Of a stretch of DNA of 64,000 nucleotides, positions 58,745 to 64,000 are shown piece by piece (the stretch's first letter is position 1; every line of letters begins with the position of its first letter). The position numbers and the translations under genes are program-made. The notes under the pieces are model-generated. The model did no database searches. It was given only the letters and a program-made list of their open reading frames with translations, and was not told the DNA's origin. The stretch is taken from assembly GCA_937974195.1 (NCBI GenBank), contig CALJIC010000011.1, positions 12,316 through 76,315 of the forward strand, written 5' to 3'. Origin of the DNA: an uncultured Roseiflexaceae bacterium (GTDB lineage Bacteria; Chloroflexota; Chloroflexia; Chloroflexales; Roseiflexaceae).

Positions 58745-60427
58745 ATGATCATCGCAGATATCAACGGCCTCGTCCGCAGCTTCGGCGGCCGGACGATCTT
58801 CGCCGGGCTGAGCTGGACGATCCAGGACGGCGAGAAGATCGGGCTCGTCGGCCCGAACGGCGTCGGGAAGTCGACGCTGCTGCGCACGCTGGCCGGGCTG
58901 GAGCAGCCGGACGGCGGCGCGGTGACGCTACGGCGGGGGGTGCGGGTGGCCTACCTTCCGCAGGAGTACGCCGGCGCGCCGGGCCGCACGGTGATGGCCG
59001 AGCTGCTGGCCGCGCGCGAGGACCTGGCCGCGATCGAGGCGCGCGTCAGCGAGCTGGAGGAGCGCATGGGCGACCCGGCGGTCGCCGGCGACATGGCGGC
59101 GCTGGAGCGCGTGCTGACCGAGCACGAGCGCCTGGTCGCGCAGCTGGAGGCGCTCGGCGCCGCCACGGTCCGCGGGCGGGCCGAGGATCTGCTGCGCAGG
59201 CTGGGGCTGGACGAGGAGCAGTGGGAGCAGCCGATGGGCGTGCTGAGCGGCGGCCAGCGCAAGATGGTCGGCCTGGCGCGCTGCCTGCTGGCCGAGCCGG
59301 ACCTGCTGCTGCTCGACGAGCCGGACAACCACCTGGACATGGAGCGCAAGACCCTGCTGGAGCAGGTGATCCGCGAGTTCGACGGCGCGGTGGTGATCAT
59401 CTCGCACGACCGCTACCTGCTCGACGAGACGGTGAGCCTGATCGTCGAGCTGGAGCCGCTGGGGACGGCGGCGAACACGCGGGGCGCGCGGCTGCTGCGC
59501 TGGGAGGGCAACTACTCGTCCTACGTGACGCAGAAGCAGCTGGCGCTGCTCAGGCAGCAGGCGGACTACGTGGCGCAGCAGAAGGAGATCGCCCGGCTCG
59601 AGGCGGCGGTGGCGCGCTTCAAGCTCTGGGCGAGCATCGTGGTCAACGAGCGCCACATTCGGCAGGCGCGCACCAAGCAGCGCCAGATCGACCGGATGGA
59701 GAAGGTGGAGCGGCCGGTGCTGGAGCGGCGCAAGATGGCGCTCCAGTTCCGCCCGCAGCTGCGCGGCGGGGCGAAGGCGATCGAGCTGCGCCGGGTCAGC
59801 AAGGCGTTCGGCGACAACATCGTGCTGCTGGAGGCCGAGGCGACGATCATGAACGGCGAGCGGATCGGGATCGTCGGGCCGAACGGCGCCGGCAAGTCGG
59901 TGCTGCTGCGGCTGATCCTCGGCCAGCTGAGCGCCGACGAGGGCGAGATCTGGATCGGGCCGAGCATCCAGCTGGGCTACTACGCCCAGCAGCACGAGAC
60001 GCTGGACATGGCGCAGACGCCGATCGAGGCGCTCAGGGCGGTGCGCCCGATGTACGAGGGCGAGGCGGTGGCGAAGCTCGGCCGCTTCCTCATCCCGTAC
60101 GCCGCCTGCTCGCAGCCGATCGCCAGGCTGAGCGGCGGCGAGAAGAGCCGGGTGCAGCTGGCGCGGCTCATGCTCACCGGCGCGAACTGCCTGCTGCTCG
60201 ACGAGCCGACGAACAACCTGGACATCCCCTCGGCCGAGGTGCTGGAGCAGGCGCTGGAGGAGTTCGCCGGCACGGTGGTGGTCGTCTCGCACGACCGCTA
60301 CTTCCTGGACCGCGTCGCGGACCGCATCTTCGAGGTGCGCGACGGCGAGCTGCGGGTGTACGAGGGGGGCTACAGCTACTACGCGGAGCAGCGGGCGAAG
60401 TCGCGGGCGGCGCGCAGGGCGGGGTGA
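58745..60427 (+). CDS. ABC-F family ATPase
   Basis: A 560-residue soluble protein with two ABC domains and no transmembrane part, as in ABC-F translation factors. Domain 1: GPNGVGKST (about 37-45), LSGGQRKMVGLA, LLLDEPDNHLDM. The helical linker follows. Domain 2: GPNGAGKSV, LSGGEKSRVQLA, LLLDEPTNNLDI, VVSHDRYFLD. The second Walker A ends in Ser-Val rather than Ser/Thr-Thr, a minor change. ABC-F proteins act on ribosomes, and some protect against antibiotics; the subtype is not assigned. Confidence 0.92.
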   Translation: MIIADINGLVRSFGGRTIFAGLSWTIQDGEKIGLVGPNGVGKSTLLRTLAGLEQPDGGAVTLRRGVRVAYLPQEYAGAPGRTVMAELLAAREDLAAIEARVSELEERMGDPAVAGDMAALERVLTEHERLVAQLEALGAATVRGRAEDLLRRLGLDEEQWEQPMGVLSGGQRKMVGLARCLLAEPDLLLLDEPDNHLDMERKTLLEQVIREFDGAVVIISHDRYLLDETVSLIVELEPLGTAANTRGARLLRWEGNYSSYVTQKQLALLRQQADYVAQQKEIARLEAAVARFKLWASIVVNERHIRQARTKQRQIDRMEKVERPVLERRKMALQFRPQLRGGAKAIELRRVSKAFGDNIVLLEAEATIMNGERIGIVGPNGAGKSVLLRLILGQLSADEGEIWIGPSIQLGYYAQQHETLDMAQTPIEALRAVRPMYEGEAVAKLGRFLIPYAACSQPIARLSGGEKSRVQLARLMLTGANCLLLDEPTNNLDIPSAEVLEQALEEFAGTVVVVSHDRYFLDRVADRIFEVRDGELRVYEGGYSYYAEQRAKSRAARRAG

Positions 60428-60435
60428 TTGCAGCT

Positions 60436-60480
60436 GGGAGGTCTGGGAGAAGCTTCGTTCTTCCAGACCTCCCCTTTCTC
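60436..60480 (+). terminator. bidirectional hairpin terminator
   Basis: GGGAGGTCTGG (60436-60446) pairs with CCAGACCTCCC (60463-60473), with AGAA/TTCT inside, then CCTTTCT. It lies between the convergent ABC-F and sortase genes. Confidence 0.75.
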
Positions 60481-60495
60481 CGGGTGCCCGCGCCC

Positions 60496-61308
60496 TCAGG
60501 ATCTGGCCGGCGAGAGGCCGATGTAGTCGGCGGTGACGATCAGGCGGCGCTCGTTGGTCTGGCGCGCCGCGTCCCACGGGCCGCTGCAGGTGATCAGCGT
60601 GGCCGTGGCGGTGTCCGTCGGCACCAGCGGCGAGACGTCGTCCGGCGTGGTCTCGTAGCTCTCGCGCACGCGGTAGCGGTGCTCGCCGTCCTCGGTGATG
60701 ATGCTGAACTCATCGCCGGCCTGGAGCTCGTGGAGGCGCATGAACGTCCCGTAGGGGCCGCCGAGGTGCCCGAACAGGACGATGTTGCCGGGCCGGCCCG
60801 GGAAGGCGCTGCCCATGAGCCAGCCGACGCCCTTGAACTGCGGGAGGTGCTCGTTGTGGCTGAGGACCACCGGCCAGTCCGCGCCGATGCGCTCGATGCG
60901 CACCCGCAGCGGCGGCATGGCCGTCTGCGGCGCCGGCGTGGGCGCGGCTTCGGGCTGCTGCTCCTCCGGCCCGGCCGCGCTCGCGGCTTCGGGCTGCTGC
61001 TCCTCGGCCGCGCTCGTGGCGGGCGCGGGCTGGGGTGTGGCGGCCGGCGCGGCGGTGGGCTGGACGAGCGGGACCTGGCGGCCGTCCTTCAGCACCAGCA
61101 CCTGCTGCGTCGACGGCGAGGCCTGCTCGCGCCAGGCGGTGTAGCCGAGCACGCCGCCGTAGGTGCCGCCCGCCAGCGCCGTTGTCACGCCCATCGCGAC
61201 GAGCGCAGCGCGCCGGCGACCCCGCAGCGCGACCCCCAGGCCCGCCAGCGCGGCGCCCGCGCCGATCAGCAGCGCCGCGATGACGAATGGGTGCGAGAGG
61301 CTCTGCAT
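60496..61308 (-). CDS. sortase, class-D-like
   Basis: A 270-residue transpeptidase that should cleave an LPxT-type signal and attach the protein to the envelope. Two N-terminal transmembrane helices (about 8-28, 34-56), a Pro/Ala/Glu-rich spacer (85-130) and the sortase barrel are seen. The triad is His181 (FGHLGG), Cys241 (TLITCSG) and Arg254 or Arg255 (NERRLIV). In the spacer, a 23-nt block is repeated exactly (60944-60966 and 60983-61005), a recent 39-nt duplication. Its start codon directly abuts the stop of the substrate gene. Confidence 0.88.
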   Translation of the reverse strand: MQSLSHPFVIAALLIGAGAALAGLGVALRGRRRAALVAMGVTTALAGGTYGGVLGYTAWREQASPSTQQVLVLKDGRQVPLVQPTAAPAATPQPAPATSAAEEQQPEAASAAGPEEQQPEAAPTPAPQTAMPPLRVRIERIGADWPVVLSHNEHLPQFKGVGWLMGSAFPGRPGNIVLFGHLGGPYGTFMRLHELQAGDEFSIITEDGEHRYRVRESYETTPDDVSPLVPTDTATATLITCSGPWDAARQTNERRLIVTADYIGLSPARS

Positions 61309-61920
61309 CTATCCCCTGGCCTTGCGCTGCGAGCGGATGAGCAGGGCGGCGCCGAGCCCGGCGGCCAGGGCGAGGGCGCCCGCGAGCAGCGGCAGCCACG
61401 CCGCCTGCTGCGCCACGGCCTGCGAGGCGGTGTTGGGCAGGCTGGTGATCTGCGTGCTGCCCTGGCCGGCGTTGGTCGCGACGTAGGACGTGCGGCCGCT
61501 GCACGGCGGCTCCAGGTCGCCGTCGATCGCCGCCGGGATGCCCTCGACCGTGACGGAGTTCGGGCCGGTCTGCACGATCAGGAACTTGCGCACTGGCGGC
61601 CGGCCGTTCACCCTGCCCTGGATATCGGTCGAGAGGACCTCGATCTCTTCGCGGCCGTTGCCCAGCCAGCGCTCGATCATCGTGCCGCTGAAGGTCACCG
61701 GCTTGCCGTTCATCATGCCGTTGAACGTGGCCGTCGAGTAGAAGTCGTTCGTCACGCTGCAGTCGCGCCTGACGACGATGGTGCCGGTCATGCGGGTGCC
61801 GAGGGGCGTGGTGCCGTCGATCTGGACGATGACGGTCTCGATGTTGGCCTGGGCGGCGCTGACCGACGGGGTGGCCAGGGCGGCAATCAGGGCGATGAGC
61901 AGGTGCGCGATACGTTTCAT
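61309..61920 (-). CDS. sortase substrate with LPNTA sorting signal
   Basis: A 203-residue secreted protein: signal peptide (about 1-22, ending SVSA), a beta-rich domain (25-145), then LPNTA (161-165), a hydrophobic helix (174-195) and the basic tail RSQRKARG. This is the canonical cell-wall sorting arrangement. LPNTA is the signal used by class D sortases of Bacillus. The stop TAG is immediately followed by the sortase ATG, so the pair is one operon. The mature domain is of unknown function. Confidence 0.82.
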   Translation of the reverse strand: MKRIAHLLIALIAALATPSVSAAQANIETVIVQIDGTTPLGTRMTGTIVVRRDCSVTNDFYSTATFNGMMNGKPVTFSGTMIERWLGNGREEIEVLSTDIQGRVNGRPPVRKFLIVQTGPNSVTVEGIPAAIDGDLEPPCSGRTSYVATNAGQGSTQITSLPNTASQAVAQQAAWLPLLAGALALAAGLGAALLIRSQRKARG

Positions 61921-62217
61921 TGGACCCTCTCTGAGACGTCGTTCTCGCTAACGGGCTTCAAAAGCCGGCTGCTTGGGTTCACATCATCCGCGTACATTCA
62001 TCCAGAGCCGGAGCCGGCGGTAGGGCTCTGGTTGGCCATCGCTGAAGAGCAGAATATCGACGGCGCGGCCTGCGGGAAGCGCAGCAGTGGTGACCCGACC
62101 TGCGGCTGAACGACCGCCGTCACTATCTCTCAGACTGAGGAAGTTCCACAGCAGCCAGGACGGCGCGATCGCGAGCGTTTCATCGAAGTAGCCATCTCGC
62201 GGTCCCTCTGCTCCTGC
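61921..62217. other. 297-nt gap with an in-frame extension of the flippase
   Basis: No independent gene is apparent. On the minus strand the frame of the flippase continues beyond its stop for 77 codons (see the pseudogene entry). Confidence 0.35.
61984..62217 (-). pseudogene. in-frame 77-codon extension after the flippase stop
   Basis: Directly after the TAG at 62218-62220 the same frame continues for 77 sense codons to a TGA at 61984-61986. Its composition is balanced and protein-like (contains GYFDETLAIAPSWLLWNF and LWMNVRG). There is no start codon or SD, so it may be a gene remnant, a missed terminal part separated by a nonsense mutation, or chance. Confidence 0.28.
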
Positions 62218-63531
62218 CTACTGATACGCCACACGCTCGCTGGCCTCGACGCCGGGCACAACATCAGAAACGTTCGACCGGCGCGCCCGGTTGGTGCAGC
62301 GCCACCACAGCAGCGCGCCCGCCAGCACAGCGACCTGTGCTGCGAGCCAGCCTGCGCCGGCCGCGACCAAGCCCACCTGCATCAGCGTGACGAAAAGCAG
62401 CATTCCGATCCCGACGCTGCACGCCATGATGATCGAGACCGCACGCAGGCGATCGTGGACGCGCAGATAGTTCACGAAGATCGCCAGCAGCACTGTTGGC
62501 GCGCCCGAGAGGGCGACCAGCGAGAGCAGCGTTGCACCCTCGGCGACGTACTCCGGGCCATACGCTTTCAGGATCAGCGGCCCGGCGAGAATGACCGCCG
62601 CGGCGATGCCGAGCGCCATCGGTAGCCCGAGCCGCGCCGCGCGCCACACCTGCACCCCGGCGCGCTCCGGCCGCCCGGCGGCCTCGGCGAACAGCGACTC
62701 GGCGATCGACCCGGCCCACGCCGCGATGCTGCGGCCGAGTGTCCAGACAATGAAAAACACCGCGCCCGTGCCTGCGCCAAACTGTTGGATGACGATCAGT
62801 GGTAGGACGGTGTCGGGCGCACGGTTGACCTGGTCGGCGAGATAGTTCACGAAAGAGTAGCTGGCAAATGGTGTTCGGAATGAGCGATTGAATCGCAGAG
62901 AGAAGCGATAGCCAGGCTGCGCGAGCGCCAGGAACGGCCAGAAGCTGATCGCGAGTGCTAGGATCGTAGCCAGCGTGTACGCCGTGACAATTGCGAGATA
63001 CCCGGACATCCTGGGCAGAAGGACGATCAGCAGCACGATCGCCAGCGCTGATTGGATCGACATCTTCCACAGCGAGAAGCTCAGCCGACGTGCAGCCATA
63101 AAGACCCAGTGCATCAGCTGGGTGGTGGTTGTGCTGAGCACCAGCGAGACGAACACGAGCGCGGCGGTGAGGCTGGCTCGTAGCGGCAGCAGTTCCGGTC
63201 CCCACAGTGGCAGCGCTATCAGAAAGAGGCCAGCGAGCACGAGTGCGGCCAGCCCCGAGGTGATCAGCGAAAGATTCAGTAGACTGTTGGGATCATCGGA
63301 GTCTGCTAGGTGCCGTACGAGACCGTAACCCAGCCCAAGCTGCGCTAACCCAGCGAACAGTGTGGCTGCTGAAACAGCGCCCGAGGCAATGCCGACCTCG
63401 TCAGCAGCCGCGGCGTGTGCAGCGAGCATCCAGAACAAAAAGCCCATCCCTGCACCGAGGATCCGCATAGCGATCAGCAGGTAGGCGTTGAAGAACAGCG
63501 AGTCTTTCAAGTGGTGTCGTAGCCAGTTCAC
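62218..63531 (-). CDS. polysaccharide flippase (MOP/Wzx-like)
   Basis: A 437-residue polytopic membrane protein with about twelve transmembrane helices, resembling RfbX/Wzx-type lipid-linked oligosaccharide flippases. The N terminus KDSLFFNAYLLIAMRILGAGMGFLFWMLAA has the usual first helix with an Arg. GC content here is noticeably lower than in the preceding 60 kb, as is common for surface-polysaccharide clusters gained by transfer. The start is a GTG at 63531 with weak upstream SD. The next gene upstream is an acetyltransferase. Confidence 0.82.
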   Translation of the reverse strand: MNWLRHHLKDSLFFNAYLLIAMRILGAGMGFLFWMLAAHAAAADEVGIASGAVSAATLFAGLAQLGLGYGLVRHLADSDDPNSLLNLSLITSGLAALVLAGLFLIALPLWGPELLPLRASLTAALVFVSLVLSTTTTQLMHWVFMAARRLSFSLWKMSIQSALAIVLLIVLLPRMSGYLAIVTAYTLATILALAISFWPFLALAQPGYRFSLRFNRSFRTPFASYSFVNYLADQVNRAPDTVLPLIVIQQFGAGTGAVFFIVWTLGRSIAAWAGSIAESLFAEAAGRPERAGVQVWRAARLGLPMALGIAAAVILAGPLILKAYGPEYVAEGATLLSLVALSGAPTVLLAIFVNYLRVHDRLRAVSIIMACSVGIGMLLFVTLMQVGLVAAGAGWLAAQVAVLAGALLWWRCTNRARRSNVSDVVPGVEASERVAYQ

Positions 63532-63581
63532 GTGCAGGGAGTCCTCATTTCGATCCGGTGGTCGATTCTATTCTCAGCGCA

Positions 63582-64000
63582 TTAGCGCCAGATACTGTAC
63601 GGGTCTTGAATATGCTCAGGGCTTCCAGGAACCGCGGCCTTCTCCGAGGGCCTGCGGGGCTTCACCTCCGGACGGCCGCCCGTAACCCGCGAGTGGTCCG
63701 GCACCGAGCATGTAACCACAGTGCCTGCGCCGATCAGAACATCGGACCCGATTGTGATATCACCGACGAGAATCGCGCCAGTGCCGATCAGTACTTGGCT
63801 TCCGATCCGTGGCGATTTCTCAGGTGATATAGTGCCGTTGAAACCATTCCAGGCAATCGTCACATTGTGGTAGATGGTACAGAACTCGCCAAGAGATGCA
63901 AATCCTGTGATAACAATGTTCTGCGGGTGTGGCAACCGCAATCCACGCCCGATAGTAACCGTTCCTGGAATATTCGAGTTGCACAGCAGCCACTGGAATA
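63582..64000 (-). CDS. left-handed beta-helix acetyltransferase (partial, runs off the window)
   Basis: The open frame continues beyond the window edge; the visible part is about 139 codons. It contains hexapeptide-repeat motifs (SNIPGTVTIG, IYHNVTIAWNG, RIGSQVLIGTGAILVGDITIGSDVLIGAGTVV) of the serine O-acetyltransferase/colanic-acid acetyltransferase type, then a short C-terminal tail. It probably acetylates a sugar or serine. Low GC and the adjacent flippase suggest a polysaccharide locus. Confidence 0.75.
   Translation of the reverse strand, partial: FQWLLCNSNIPGTVTIGRGLRLPHPQNIVITGFASLGEFCTIYHNVTIAWNGFNGTISPEKSPRIGSQVLIGTGAILVGDITIGSDVLIGAGTVVTCSVPDHSRVTGGRPEVKPRRPSEKAAVPGSPEHIQDPYSIWR

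Noticed and set aside
59221..62109. 962-codon plus-strand open frame across the ABC-F, sortase and substrate genes
   Set aside because: It runs out of frame with one gene and antisense to two well-supported genes, and its composition is not protein-like.

Overview
The window is GC-rich (well above 60 percent by eye) with dense genes, many GTG or TTG starts and long antisense shadow frames. Its gene content fits a filamentous or free-living member of the Chloroflexota, although no rRNA or other phylogenetic marker is present, so this is inference. Supporting signs are a VanW-type wall protein, a sortase with its substrate, an MraY/WecA-type transferase, RNase J, an acetyl-xylan-esterase-type hydrolase, a GT81 glucosyl-3-phosphoglycerate synthase and several GAF-type histidine kinases. 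There is no obvious LPS, flagellar, phage, transposase or CRISPR content.

Layout. 0-16 kb: YdjC-type deacetylase, acyl-CoA ligase, RadC, a GAF histidine kinase, a VanW wall protein, a glycosidase-like protein, upp, a WecA-like transferase, a large beta-sandwich protein of unknown role, an RlmI-type rRNA methyltransferase and a SAM methyltransferase. 15-24 kb: small membrane proteins, a type-4 uracil-DNA glycosylase, RNase J, RimI, a duplicated-domain lipoprotein, a coiled-coil membrane protein, an alpha/beta hydrolase and a phasin-like protein. 24-31 kb: a nucleotidyltransferase fused to a degenerate phosphomannomutase, Mug, cytidine deaminase, a CorC/HlyC protein, PRPP synthetase, a shortened GlmU-like protein and tRNA-Gln. 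31-36 kb: a LuxR-type regulator, two cytoplasmic HtrA-like proteases, an esterase and a double-GNAT protein. 36.6-43.1 kb: MoxR, a GH63-like glycosidase, a GT4 glycosyltransferase and a universal-stress-protein/GpgS fusion. 43-51 kb: a radical-SAM-like protein without Fe-S cysteines, a PhoB-type two-component pair, tsaE-tsaB and an aldehyde ferredoxin oxidoreductase homologue. 51-61 kb: GHMP kinase, DUF983, tRNA-Val, a large secreted subtilase, a methyltransferase behind an attenuator-like leader and an ABC-F ATPase. 60.5-64 kb: sortase with its LPNTA substrate, then a flippase and an acetyltransferase that look like the edge of a surface-polysaccharide locus with lower GC.

How the genes may work together. 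Surface and sugar functions recur: lipid-linked sugar transfer (9.4 kb), sugar nucleotide supply (23.9 and 29.8 kb), compatible-solute or glucosylglycerate metabolism (37.7-43.1 kb), protein anchoring (60.5-61.9 kb) and polysaccharide export (62.2 kb onward). DNA and RNA upkeep genes (radC, udg, mug, rlmI-like, rnj, tsaE, tsaB) are scattered among them.

The most notable observations are: a universal stress protein domain pair fused to glucosyl-3-phosphoglycerate synthase beside a candidate hydrolase; a dispersed two-module hairpin repeat family filling many intergenic gaps; five TANNNT -10 boxes lying only 6-8 nt before an ATG, suggesting leaderless mRNAs including an 11-codon leader that overlaps udg; a class-D-like sortase/LPNTA pair; a radical SAM scaffold without its cluster motif; and a promoter, 33-codon ORF and terminator ahead of a methyltransferase gene.
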